In this document: piece by piece, positions 44,722-53,734 of the stretch
Layout: each line of letters opens with the position of its first letter
Numbering within the stretch: position 1 is the first letter of the stretch
Origin: Terriglobus roseus DSM 18391
GTDB taxonomy: Bacteria; Acidobacteriota; Terriglobia; Terriglobales; Acidobacteriaceae
Assembly: GCF_000265425.1 (NCBI RefSeq)
Contig: NC_018014.1
Location: 2,976,001-3,040,000, forward strand
Length of the DNA: 64,000 bases
Direction: 5' to 3'
Position numbers and translations under genes: made by a program
Notes under the pieces: model-generated
Seen by the model: the letters and a program-made list of their open reading frames with translations, nothing else
Told to the model about the DNA's origin: nothing
Databases searched by the model: none

Positions 44722-45437
44722 TCGACCGCGAAAATGCGCTTGACAACCAGAAAACGCAAGCGCAATCTTATCTCGAACGACCGGTTACGGCAGTGGTTTT
44801 CCTACGGTATGGATGAATGGGTTTCAATCGGGGTCGCTTTTAGTGTCTCTGTGAGTTTCTCGGACATGTGGGTTCAAATCCAACGAAATTACTTCTCGTA
44901 GCCGGTCGAACAACCCACACCACCTCTCCTGAAAACGTTAGATCCCGCTGGCGATCTCCATAGCTATGCGCCCTGCATGGTCCACATAAGGAGCGGGATA
45001 CCACTCGTCTTAATGCGCAACCTTCTCCTTCCTTATCGCGGGAGCGGGATGTCACTTCACGTGGCAGCACGTAATCCTGCATTCGCGTAACTCCGGCTAG
45101 ATCTTCACGACCGCGCCTGCATCATCAGGACTTCTCGACAGCCGACATCCCTCCTCGTGGTAACCGAATGTCAGGCCGTGGTAGATATTCTTGTGCCGAA
45201 TGCCACGACCTTTAGAGCAGTCCTCATAAATCACCCTAAATTCCGCGAATAATATTGGACTTATCATGTTGCTGTCGCTAGGATGGCTCGGAACTCCCGT
45301 GTAGGAAATCGCAGGCTTGATCACGTGTACCTCGCATGCGTGTCACTGTTATGCATCATCAACAGTTAACATCCATCGCTTCCAGCGTGTCCCTGTTCCA
45401 ACGCTCTCCTCCCTGTAACCATTTCCGGAGTGGTCCA
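44722..45437. other. Gene-poor spacer after the eCIS operon
   Basis: About 700 bases between the fibre-like gene and the amylase-like gene, lower in GC than its surroundings. At 44,866-44,886 the plus strand reads GTGGGTTCAAATCCAAC, which looks like a tRNA T arm (7-base loop, 4 of 5 stem pairs) without the rest of a tRNA. A minus-strand frame at 45097-45324 (75 residues) is open, but I recognise nothing in it. Confidence 0.4.
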
Positions 45438-46763
45438 GTGATCCTTTACGACTGTCTCTATCCCAAGATCAAGAGTGGCTGGTACGAACGCCTGCGCACA
45501 TTTGCGGGCGTGTTTGCTGACTTCGGCGGAGATCTGATTCTGTTGCCACCGCCCTTTCGCACGACTTATACCGGGTCAGATAACATGAGCCTCGGCTACG
45601 ATCCCATAAGCGATCTGGATATTGGGCAGTGGGAAAGTTTGCGCGGTGGCACCGCGGAGGATCTGCAGTCACTCGCGCGGGAGGCCCTTCGCCACGGCCT
45701 GCGTCTCATGTTCGATCTGCCGATGCATCAATATGGCGGCTTTCCGATCGTTGAGCGTAACGGCAAGGGAAAGCGCGACCGAAAGCTCGCCTACAAGCCA
45801 TCCTTCCTCTTCCGCGCTGCACCCGACCAGAACTTCGAGCGTGCGCCAGCGGATGGCTTACGGGTTCCCTATCAACACTCAAAGCCCGCGGACTACTTGC
45901 GCAAAATGAAGATTCAATGCACAGCATGGCTTATGCACGTCACAGCGGGCTTTGGCTTGCGTCTTGATGAAGCCAAAGATATGGACATGAACCTTACGCA
46001 CAGGCTGGCGGCAAGTATTCCAGGATTCAAGGTTGCCGAGGCTTACACCGGCAGTAATGCACAACTCGATTCCTATCACCGGCAATCCGGCCTCCCCGTC
46101 TTCGACTTTGGCAGCCATTTCGCGTATCGAGCCGTAAGTCAGGGTGCTGGTCTGGACGCACTCGTCTACACGGATCGCTATTGCCACATGAATCCTTCGG
46201 CAGCGGTTCCCTTCGTGGACAACCACGACACCGATGGTGCCGATGGCGTGGTCAACTTCAAAGGATGGTTCTATCTGGATGCCTGCACGCAGGCTGCGTT
46301 AGCCTGCAGTATCTACGCCGGCGACTATGAGTTGTACGGCCTCGCCCCCTTGATTGATAACTATCTCTGGATCGGCAAGCGTCTCGCTGTCGGTAATCAG
46401 GCTTACCACGTGATCAGCCCCGACGTTTTGATCTGGTCGCGTGATGGCAATGGTGGTGAGCTTGGCAACGCGGCCGGGGTGTTGTGCGGTATCTCACGCG
46501 ATCCGTTCAACACGCGCTGGGTATGGACGGACACTCCGTGGCGTAACTGCTGGATCAGGAATTACGCGCGAAGCGGTGGCCCTAACGTATGGGTGTACCC
46601 TGACGGTCGCGCTTGCATCCCGCTTCCACCCAATAGCTTCAGTCGCGCGGATAACGGTGTCGCATACAGCCTGCTCAATCAGGATGGGCCGCTGCCAAAG
46701 CGCGAGTTGCATATTCCCCTTCGAAACCCGCTCGACTTTTCAGGAATTACGGTGACTTTATGA
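45438..46763 (+). CDS. GH13-like alpha-amylase family protein without signal peptide
   Basis: A 441-residue TIM-barrel-like protein. The three GH13 catalytic carboxylates are recognisable: nucleophile Asp in GLRLDEAKD (codon 45966), acid/base Glu in VAEAY (codon 46038) and Asp in FVDNHDT (codon 46227). Region I is divergent (FDLPMHQYGG instead of DxxxNH). I favour GTG 45438, with CCGGAG upstream and directly opening the first strand VILYDCLYPKI. ATG 45336 is in frame but lacks a ribosome site. No export signal is seen, so it is cytoplasmic or eCIS cargo. Its stop overlaps the next gene's ATG. Confidence 0.75.
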   Translation: MILYDCLYPKIKSGWYERLRTFAGVFADFGGDLILLPPPFRTTYTGSDNMSLGYDPISDLDIGQWESLRGGTAEDLQSLAREALRHGLRLMFDLPMHQYGGFPIVERNGKGKRDRKLAYKPSFLFRAAPDQNFERAPADGLRVPYQHSKPADYLRKMKIQCTAWLMHVTAGFGLRLDEAKDMDMNLTHRLAASIPGFKVAEAYTGSNAQLDSYHRQSGLPVFDFGSHFAYRAVSQGAGLDALVYTDRYCHMNPSAAVPFVDNHDTDGADGVVNFKGWFYLDACTQAALACSIYAGDYELYGLAPLIDNYLWIGKRLAVGNQAYHVISPDVLIWSRDGNGGELGNAAGVLCGISRDPFNTRWVWTDTPWRNCWIRNYARSGGPNVWVYPDGRACIPLPPNSFSRADNGVAYSLLNQDGPLPKRELHIPLRNPLDFSGITVTL

Positions 46764-48478
46764 AGACACTAGTCCTTGTTCTAGTCGTATCAGCGTCCCT
46801 TCCCGCACAGGTGCTCACGAAGTCCTACGATGCGGCCCGCACCTCAGAAACGCGCAGCGAAACGATCCTCACCGTGGCAAAGGTGGGCGCGGGCATGCAG
46901 ATGCAGCCACGTATTCCGTGCATCGGCGATGCGCGAGGTTGCGAAGCACAGCCGCTCATCGACGGTGGTGTCATGCTCCTCGCCTCGAACGGCAACGTAA
47001 TCCGCGGCGTGAAGCCGGAAGACGGTGCGGGTATCTGGCAGACCCCTGTGCTCTGCGCTCCAGTAAGGTCCGTGCCTCAGAACGATATGTGGGGAGTAAA
47101 TGAACACTTCGGGATGCTAAGCACCGGCGTGATCGATCCGGACACACACAAGCTCTACCAGGTCGCGACTTGTTCCGCTGATGGTACTGGCTCTCACCGG
47201 TCCATGAACCAGCGCATGTTTGTCATCGACACACGCAACGGCACCGTGCTGGCAAACACTGTTCTGGATGCCGCCAGTAACGGCCAGCGGTATTCGGATG
47301 CTCCACGAAAACAACGTGCCGCTCTGGCGCTTTGGTCACGCAATGGCGTCAAGTTTATCGTGATCGCTGCGGGTTCATTCGCTGAGACAGGCGAGAACGC
47401 CACCGGATGGATTCTGGCCTTCGATACCTTTGACAATCAGGTAAAGGCCGCAATCTCGACCCGGGCCGGGATCTGGATGTCGGGCGGTGGTCCCTCAATC
47501 GATCGGAATGGCCTCATCTACCTGGGTGCGGGCAATGGCCCGTTCAACGGTTCCACTACCTTCGGTGAGGCGATGATGCAGGTACAGCTAACGCCACCCA
47601 CTGCCACTACACCAGCCAGGCTCGCTGTACTGCACGCGTGGGCCCCTTACTCAGACTCCGCACGAACCTGTGCGAATGCCCAACTTACCCAGCCTCGAGC
47701 CATGCTGATGAATAAGGTGGCAGGCGACTCTGCACCCAGCAACCCGCCGCCGGGCGCCAGAATGCCTATGAACACCGATTGCGGCGCACAATGGGGCGAC
47801 CAGGATGCTCATCTCTCCGGAACTCTGTTTGAGCGTTTCAACCTGTACCTCACCGCAGGTAAGGATGGAATCGGCTATCTTGCAAACACTGCACAGTTTC
47901 CAGATACGCAGCCCTCGGACTTTTCCAACGCTAAGGCGAACTGCGCGAAGGTCAAGATGTTCCAGTTGGGATGGGATCTCGGCATGGACTCCTGTCCTGC
48001 GAAACTGGCTGGCCTTAACCGCTTTCCCGGCGCCAAGACCCGGCACATCCATTCGCCACTGGCACAGCATTTTGCGCCTGATTCCACACAGTTCGTGCTC
48101 GCCTTCGCAGAGAACAGCCCTTTGCAGGCGTGGCGCCTCGATGCAAATGGCGCCATGACATTTGTAGCCCGCGGCAATGAGATGGCGTCCGCACAATCCC
48201 GCGCGGAGCACGGTGGCATGCCCGGAGGCTTCTGTTCGGTCAGCTCAAACCGAGGAGCAAACGCCATCGCCTGGTGCGCAATCCCGGATGGCGACGCGAA
48301 CAGGTCTGTGACAACCGGCCGGCTCGTTGCCTACGACCTGACAGGCTTCACCGGTGGTCGCATCCGCACACTCTGGACTTCAGAGCAATTTGTTTTCTCA
48401 AAGTTCTCACAGCCGGTGGTCTCCAACGGACGAGTCTATCTGGCGGACTACGCAGGCAGCGTCATGGTCTGGCACTAA
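46760..48478 (+). CDS. Secreted PQQ-like beta-propeller protein
   Basis: A 572-residue protein with a signal peptide (residues 1-~17, MKTLVLVLVVSASLPAQ). Propeller-like blades are visible: IDGGVMLLASNGNVIRGVKP, LYQVATCSADGTGSHRS, MFVIDTRNGTVLANT, and GRVYLADYAGSVMVWH at the C-terminus. It has several cysteines that could form periplasmic disulfides. No catalytic residues for a quinoprotein dehydrogenase stand out. It overlaps the amylase-like gene (ATGA at 46760), so the two are translationally coupled although only this one is exported. Confidence 0.7.
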   Translation: MKTLVLVLVVSASLPAQVLTKSYDAARTSETRSETILTVAKVGAGMQMQPRIPCIGDARGCEAQPLIDGGVMLLASNGNVIRGVKPEDGAGIWQTPVLCAPVRSVPQNDMWGVNEHFGMLSTGVIDPDTHKLYQVATCSADGTGSHRSMNQRMFVIDTRNGTVLANTVLDAASNGQRYSDAPRKQRAALALWSRNGVKFIVIAAGSFAETGENATGWILAFDTFDNQVKAAISTRAGIWMSGGGPSIDRNGLIYLGAGNGPFNGSTTFGEAMMQVQLTPPTATTPARLAVLHAWAPYSDSARTCANAQLTQPRAMLMNKVAGDSAPSNPPPGARMPMNTDCGAQWGDQDAHLSGTLFERFNLYLTAGKDGIGYLANTAQFPDTQPSDFSNAKANCAKVKMFQLGWDLGMDSCPAKLAGLNRFPGAKTRHIHSPLAQHFAPDSTQFVLAFAENSPLQAWRLDANGAMTFVARGNEMASAQSRAEHGGMPGGFCSVSSNRGANAIAWCAIPDGDANRSVTTGRLVAYDLTGFTGGRIRTLWTSEQFVFSKFSQPVVSNGRVYLADYAGSVMVWH

Positions 48479-48878
48479 CAAGCTCTTACGAAAGACCCAC
48501 GTGAGCATGCGTGACAAAACCTTCCGCCCTTTGGGGGCAGACATTTTCCCCACCTTGTAAAGGGAGCGGAAGTTCGCGCAGTCCGCAAGTCCTGAGGCAT
48601 TGGTCGCCACGAAGAAAGCTGGCGAGCCGGTTGGGGCGATGGTGGAGCGGCGGACCCGCTACAGACGCAGCCGTCATCTGCAAACGGACTCAGTGACCAT
48701 TCGGGCGCCGATCAAGAGGAAGTCACTGGTAGCCGCACAGCGTCGGGTTCTATCTCACGCACGATACGGAACGCTAGCAATCTTTAGTCTTAGTAACGCG
48801 ATGCAAAACAACGGAGCCCGCCACCGTTCAATGAGAGTGACGGACTCCGGAGATTCACCGTTCAATAAACTGCGTTAC
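48479..48878. other. Convergent intergenic region, possible transposase debris
   Basis: 400 bases between the rightward propeller gene and the leftward repeat protein. An 11-base direct repeat CACCGTTCAAT occurs at 48822-48832 and 48856-48866. A short frame near 48,640 reads VGAMVERRTRY, reminiscent of IS30-type transposases, but it is far too short to call. Confidence 0.35.
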
Positions 48879-51776
48879 TTACTGCACCTTTAGCGTGACA
48901 CTCGCACTGTGAGGTGTGGCGTAGCCAGCTGCTGTCGCGGTAACGGTGATCGTGCGATTGACGGGCGTGGTAGTGGTGACTACGGTGTTTGAGCCGCAAC
49001 CAGTCATTGCGGTCATGAAGAGAAAGCCGCAGCCCAGAAGCATCAACAGGCGAGCGTTCACTCGGCGGCGATGAACCAAACAAAACGGCAGAAACAGGAC
49101 GGCCAGCGCCAGGCCGGAACGCCGCGACCACGCCGGCGAAGTATCGGCCTGGGAAGTAAGCTTCACTGTCTGGACCGTCAAACTTACTGTCTGGGGGCCT
49201 GCCGTGGTTGCAACTGACGTCGGCGTAAGCGTGTAGCTCATGCCAGCGTCCAGTCCTGCCACGGCGAAGGAAACGCCACCCGGATAGACAGGACTTCCGG
49301 GGCTAAGTGCGAAAGTGAAGGTGGCTGCGCTGCCCCCAGTAACGGTCTGGACGGTATTACCCGTAGCGTTAAAGGCAAAGTCAGAGACCGTAAGAGTGAG
49401 CGCCGCAGTAGCGGACGCTGCGGCATAGGCTCCTGCTGCAGGCTGACTAGCCGTGATGGTGTGAGCGCCGGCTAGCAGTGAATTGATGGCGTAGCTCGCC
49501 GTGCACGTGAGCGGTGACGCAACGCCCGTGCAGACGGCTGTGACAGCGGCGCCATTGTCCACAGTAAAGCTGACCGGAGCGGTAGGTGCGACAGTACCGG
49601 TGTAGGTAAGCTGTGCGGCCAGCGTGGCCGAAGCGGTCCCAACGGGCAGAGTTTGCGCCGCGAGGGAGAGCGAAGCACCAGGTTGAGAGACCGTGTGAGG
49701 AACACTGGCGGTAGTGCTTGCTAAGAAGTTGGAGTTCCCCGCGTAACGAGCGGTGATTGCAGACACACCCACCGGCAGCGTGGTGAGATTTAACGTCGCC
49801 GATCCGTTGGTGAGTACGCCGGTCCCGAGAGCTTGCGACCCATTGAAGAAGCTAACGACTTCGCCGTTCGTGGATAGGGTCTGAGCGACCGAAGGATTGA
49901 GCACCGCACTTAGAACAACCTGTTGGCCGTAGGCACTGATCGCCGGAGTGACCGAGAGCGTGAGAACCGTCACGATGGGCTGGCTCGTAAGGGATACGGT
50001 GTTCGAACTGCTGCCGGTATAGAGGCTGTCCCCCGTGTAGGTAGCCTTCACCAGGTGAGCAGACGTAACAGCTCCCACCGGGGAGATGCCCGTCGCGGTT
50101 GCAGTCGCGGTGGAAGATAGTTGCCCCAGCAAAACGGAGAGATTATTGCCGTGATAGTTACCCGTTACAAGATCGGCAATGCCGTCCCCATTGAAGTCGG
50201 CGGTCGAAACGGGGGACGGACCGGAACCTGTCGCATAAGTCACTTGCGCCGCGAAGGTACCGTCCGCCCTGCCCACGAAGACACCGACATTGTCACTGAC
50301 ATAGTTCGCCACGGCAAGATCGAGAATGCCGTCGCCGTTATAGTCGGCCGGGGCGATCGCATAGGGCGAGGTTCCAGTAGCGTAGACGACCTGCGCGTTG
50401 AACGTACCGTCGCCCTTGCCGGTGAGAACAGAGAGCGTATTGGCGGTGTAGTTGGTGACGGCAAGGTCGACGATACCGTCTCGATTGAAGTCACCGGCCA
50501 CAAGGGGCGTAGGACCAGTGCCAACGGAGTAGCTGACGGGGCTGTTAAATACGCCGCCACCCTTGCCAATCACGACACCTACCCTGTTAGCGATGTAGTT
50601 CGTAACTGCAAGGTCCGGGATGCCATCGGCATTGAAGTCTGCAACGGCGATAGAAAGAGGTGTCAGGCCAGAAGGAACGACCACCTGGGTGTTAAAAGTT
50701 CCATCACCCTTGCCAAGAAAAACACCGACACTGTTGTCAAGCGAGTTCGAAACCACGAGGTCGAGGACACCGTCGCTGTCGAGGTCCGCCGTGGTCACGA
50801 AAACCGGCGAGTTCCCTGCAGCATAAGTCACCTGCGTGAAGAAAGTTCCATCCCCCTTCCCCAACAGGACGCTCACGGTGTTGGAGACTGAGTTCGCTAC
50901 GGCGAGATCGACGATTCCGTCAGCGTTGAAGTCGCCTGCAGCAACATAGGACGGTGAGGCGCCAGTGCCATAGGTAACCTGGACGCCAATGGTTCCGTCG
51001 CCGTTTCCGAGAAACACTCCAACGGAACTGCCGCGATAGTTTGCCATCGCGATATCCGGGAAGCCGTCGTTATTGAAGTCTGCCGTGACGCTCGCAATGG
51101 GAGAATCGCCCGTGGCATAGGTCACATGCGAGGCGAACGTCTGGGCCGACGTAGCGCTGCCCAACACCCCCGTGCCCAGCAATGCATTGTTGTTTGTCGT
51201 GTCGACCAGGGAGACGCTACCAGTAGGGGCAACACTGCTGCCCGTACCTGCGACAGTCGCTGCCAGTGTGTAGTTACCAGCGACGCCGGTCTGCGTCAGC
51301 GTTGTCACGGTGGAGTGAGTCCCGGTCACCTGAACAGCGACGACTGGCGAGGCGCTGGTGATACTTGCTGCTGTGCCAGTGAATACAGCCTTGTAGGTGT
51401 GCGCCCCGATTCCGGTCCTTAGTCGAAGACTAGCCGTGCCCGTGGAGGTAAGCTGAGCGGTGCCCAGCAGGTAGCTGTCGACACACGAGATACCCGCGGT
51501 ATCGCAGAATTTCACCTGCCCCGTGGTGACCGGCGTGGACCCAGCGAGAACAGTCGCACTCAGCGTTACGACCGTGCCAGAAACAACGCTCGACACAACC
51601 GATCCGCCGGCACGGGCCGCTAGAGTTGTTGCCGTCGCGGTGGGCGTGACTGCATTCGACGAACCCCACGACAGAACGCCAAGCGCCGCAACGACGCTAT
51701 ACGTAGCAATGCGACGAAGGTTGAGGCGAAGGGCCATAAAACGAAAGCAGGCAAGCAAAGGGGAACAGGATGTCAT
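48879..51776 (-). CDS. Large secreted Ig-like/FG-GAP (VCBS) repeat protein
   Basis: A 965-residue exported protein. I start at ATG 51776 (GGAG upstream), giving a leader with hydrophobic core TYSVVAALGVLSWGSSNA; ATG 51737 is an alternative. Two Ig-like domains (~50-220) are followed by seven FG-GAP/VCBS-type repeats (~230-600), each with a DFNxDGxxDLAVxN calcium-binding-like motif and a VxLGxGDGTF strand. Further Ig-like domains follow (~620-870). Near the C-terminus are LALAVLFLPFCL, an Arg-rich patch, then a second hydrophobic segment with GCG, followed by a short beta tail. Acidobacteria encode many such surface proteins; adhesion is inferred only. Confidence 0.82.
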   Translation of the reverse strand: MTSCSPLLACFRFMALRLNLRRIATYSVVAALGVLSWGSSNAVTPTATATTLAARAGGSVVSSVVSGTVVTLSATVLAGSTPVTTGQVKFCDTAGISCVDSYLLGTAQLTSTGTASLRLRTGIGAHTYKAVFTGTAASITSASPVVAVQVTGTHSTVTTLTQTGVAGNYTLAATVAGTGSSVAPTGSVSLVDTTNNNALLGTGVLGSATSAQTFASHVTYATGDSPIASVTADFNNDGFPDIAMANYRGSSVGVFLGNGDGTIGVQVTYGTGASPSYVAAGDFNADGIVDLAVANSVSNTVSVLLGKGDGTFFTQVTYAAGNSPVFVTTADLDSDGVLDLVVSNSLDNSVGVFLGKGDGTFNTQVVVPSGLTPLSIAVADFNADGIPDLAVTNYIANRVGVVIGKGGGVFNSPVSYSVGTGPTPLVAGDFNRDGIVDLAVTNYTANTLSVLTGKGDGTFNAQVVYATGTSPYAIAPADYNGDGILDLAVANYVSDNVGVFVGRADGTFAAQVTYATGSGPSPVSTADFNGDGIADLVTGNYHGNNLSVLLGQLSSTATATATGISPVGAVTSAHLVKATYTGDSLYTGSSSNTVSLTSQPIVTVLTLSVTPAISAYGQQVVLSAVLNPSVAQTLSTNGEVVSFFNGSQALGTGVLTNGSATLNLTTLPVGVSAITARYAGNSNFLASTTASVPHTVSQPGASLSLAAQTLPVGTASATLAAQLTYTGTVAPTAPVSFTVDNGAAVTAVCTGVASPLTCTASYAINSLLAGAHTITASQPAAGAYAAASATAALTLTVSDFAFNATGNTVQTVTGGSAATFTFALSPGSPVYPGGVSFAVAGLDAGMSYTLTPTSVATTAGPQTVSLTVQTVKLTSQADTSPAWSRRSGLALAVLFLPFCLVHRRRVNARLLMLLGCGFLFMTAMTGCGSNTVVTTTTPVNRTITVTATAAGYATPHSASVTLKVQ
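50120..51120 (-). repeat. Seven tandem FG-GAP/VCBS repeats (~150 bases each)
   Basis: The coding strand contains seven degenerate copies, each encoding D-[FLY]-[ND]-x-DG-x-x-DL followed by [LV]-x-G-[KNR]-[GA]-[DG]-G. Copies differ throughout, so homogenisation is not recent. Confidence 0.8.
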
Positions 51777-52155
51777 AGATCTCCACGAACAAGTACGAGC
51801 GGTGAAATGACAATGCGTGGTTTCCTTCCCTTTTTTGTCAGCGACACAGCGCCACGTGCACGGAATCGCAGGCAGAGGGGCATTACCAAGGGAGAAGAAC
51901 GGTCGCAGTGGAAGAAAGGATGAAGCTTGCCGACCCATTCTACAGATTCCCCAAAGAACGGCGAACTATGATCAATCGATGAAACATCTCTCTGCAGCTA
52001 GTCGGCGGAAACTGAGACGAAACCTCTCTTCGTACATTCCTACAGAGCGGGTTCCTTTGTTCACTTGGGAGTGAGTGTCGCATGCTGGACTCAAGCTTGA
52101 GACAATTCCCTTTTCGCAATCAGTCATTTCCTCGTGCCATCAAACATGTTTGCAC
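51777..52155. other. Intergenic region, no gene seen
   Basis: About 380 bases upstream of the Ig/FG-GAP gene and downstream of the acyltransferase gene, both on the minus strand. It should hold the repeat-protein promoter. No convincing coding or RNA signal was found. Confidence 0.4.
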
Positions 52156-53067
52156 TTAGTCAGCGGCGTACACACAGCAATCGCTGGTTTCCACTTCAGA
52201 CTGCGTTGAGAAAGCGCCTCCGAATTGTGCCCGCTGCGAACGTCGATCTCGCTCTAAATCGGAATACGCAGGTGGCCGCTCAGCAAGCGATAGGGGCAGG
52301 TCCTCAGGCTCGCGCCCCAATTCGGCGCAGTCTTCAAATACGAAGCATGCACTACCCAACTCTTCACGAGCCCACTGAAATAGATCCTCGAAACGAGCAG
52401 GAATGCGAGCCACGTCGAGATGCAGAAGCCTCACACTATGTCCATATCGGGGTTCCACGTGCGGCGCCAGTCCGCAGACAACCTGCGCTCCCAGCCTGCA
52501 AAGCATTGAAGAAGCTCCGTGCCGAGTGCTGACGATCGACCAGGCTGACCCTCCACCCAACAGGTCGGACAGCGCCATGCCCAGCATGACAATCTTTGCC
52601 CCGGAGTAAGAGCTCCTGAAGTACTGCTTCACAGCAAGGCCGCTCGCCTCTCCAAACTCAATACCTCTTCTCTTCGCATCAGCCTTATCGTTGGCAAATG
52701 CGCGAATCACCTGTGCCCGGGCCACCCCGGAGGCGATCGCACTGTCGTGACTGAGAAGCTCCTCGAACGACGACACGCCGTGGCGGTACCGGGCACACGC
52801 TGCAAGATCGCCCGTACTCGGATCTCGAACGAGAATGTGCCAGCATAAGTCATCCAGCGCCTGACGATCCAGCCCATCTTCGGTCAGTGTGGCCGCGACA
52901 CCCGCGTATTCCTTGTACGTCTCGCCTCGCAGTAGCTGAATCTCTCGCTGCAGGGCAGCGTATTGGTGTGCCTGAATAACAACCGAGCTGCCAAAAGACG
53001 AAGTGTTGCGGGGCGCAAGAATCGTAACCATTGAGGCTCGGTGTGGTGTTACTTCCTGATGTGCCAT
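52156..53067 (-). CDS. FeeM/autoinducer-synthase-like N-acyltransferase
   Basis: A 303-residue protein with a GAGGG ribosome site before ATG 53067. The order of motifs fits the GNAT-related N-acyl amino acid synthase/AHL synthase superfamily: LRGETYKEY, then HILVRDPSTGDLAACARYRH (the 'VxDxxTGxxVGxxR' strand-turn), then RRGIEFGEASGLAVKQYFRS (the conserved E-x-S/G-x-LAV block), and AWSIVSTRHGASSMLCRLGA. Such enzymes join an acyl chain from acyl-ACP to an amino acid or homoserine lactone. No LuxR-type regulator is adjacent. The exact product is unknown. Confidence 0.5.
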   Translation of the reverse strand: MAHQEVTPHRASMVTILAPRNTSSFGSSVVIQAHQYAALQREIQLLRGETYKEYAGVAATLTEDGLDRQALDDLCWHILVRDPSTGDLAACARYRHGVSSFEELLSHDSAIASGVARAQVIRAFANDKADAKRRGIEFGEASGLAVKQYFRSSYSGAKIVMLGMALSDLLGGGSAWSIVSTRHGASSMLCRLGAQVVCGLAPHVEPRYGHSVRLLHLDVARIPARFEDLFQWAREELGSACFVFEDCAELGREPEDLPLSLAERPPAYSDLERDRRSQRAQFGGAFSTQSEVETSDCCVYAAD

Positions 53068-53263
53068 GTCCCTCGACTATAGGGCCATTTCCGGCAACAA
53101 CCTGCCCGCAGTGCCTAAAAATTGGCTGTGTGAAGCCACTCGCGGCGCGGCTCAAATTCGCTCGAACAATAAATCCAGAAAACAGCGATCGGGATGAAGG
53201 TATCTCGCGCAGGACGTCGCTTATGGCGATGGGCGTCTGAATCAGGTCACCAGCGCGGCAAAA

Positions 53264-53437
53264 TCACAAGCATTCCTCCCAAGTGCAGAAGGCCAACGCA
53301 TCGCACAGCCATGCATCGCCTTGAAGCTTCGGATGCGTCTCCTCAATCAGGTCGGAACGACCAAACTGCTCCAGTACCTCAGGGTTCGTCTTCCCATCCA
53401 GGCTCGACGTCATATGGCAAATCACGTAGGGTCTCAT
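53264..53437 (-). pseudogene. Truncated RibD C-terminal (dihydrofolate-reductase-like) gene remnant
   Basis: A 57-codon frame beginning MRPYVICHMTSSLDGKTNPE is the standard N-terminus of RibD-C/dihydrofolate-reductase-family proteins (normally ~220-280 residues). Similarity ends near GDAWLC, where family members continue with GR; the frame then reads unrelated residues and stops at 53264. No downstream continuation is visible in the adjacent bases. It is therefore a decayed remnant. Confidence 0.7.
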
Positions 53438-53661
53438 CGTTCGCTCTTCACTCTCCTCTTAACGTAGGCACATGGACTAGGTGCTAGATTCGTCAAAAGG
53501 TGTGAGAGAGTGTTCGAAGCCCTCGCATTCGCACCGTGTCACTTCACCGTCAGGCGATCTCGCCACTGCCGCACATCCCGCGTCGCTAAGGTAAACAGCA
53601 TCCCGCCGCCAATCCTCGCAGCCTCCCAGGTTCGCATGCGAAGTTCAAGACGAAAATGAGC

Positions 53662-53709
53662 GCACACGGAGTATGTCGATGCAAGGGCAAGTCGACATAC
53701 TCCGTGTGC
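53662..53709. terminator. Perfect 18-bp hairpin after the RND efflux operon
   Basis: Arms 53662-53679 and 53692-53709 are perfectly complementary (18 bp) around a 12-base loop. It lies 26 bases beyond the leftward stop of the outer-membrane factor gene, so it probably terminates the efflux operon, although only a weak T run follows on that strand. The stem is unusually long. Confidence 0.65.
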
Positions 53710-53734
53710 AAGTTCCAGCGACTTAAAGTGCGTC

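Noticed and set aside
45097..45324. 75-residue minus-strand frame after the eCIS operon
   Set aside because: Isolated and without recognisable motifs; could be real but cannot be supported.
48600..48893. Frame with VGAMVERRTRY resembling an IS30-type transposase fragment
   Set aside because: The match covers about a dozen residues, with no inverted repeats or flanking IS sequence.
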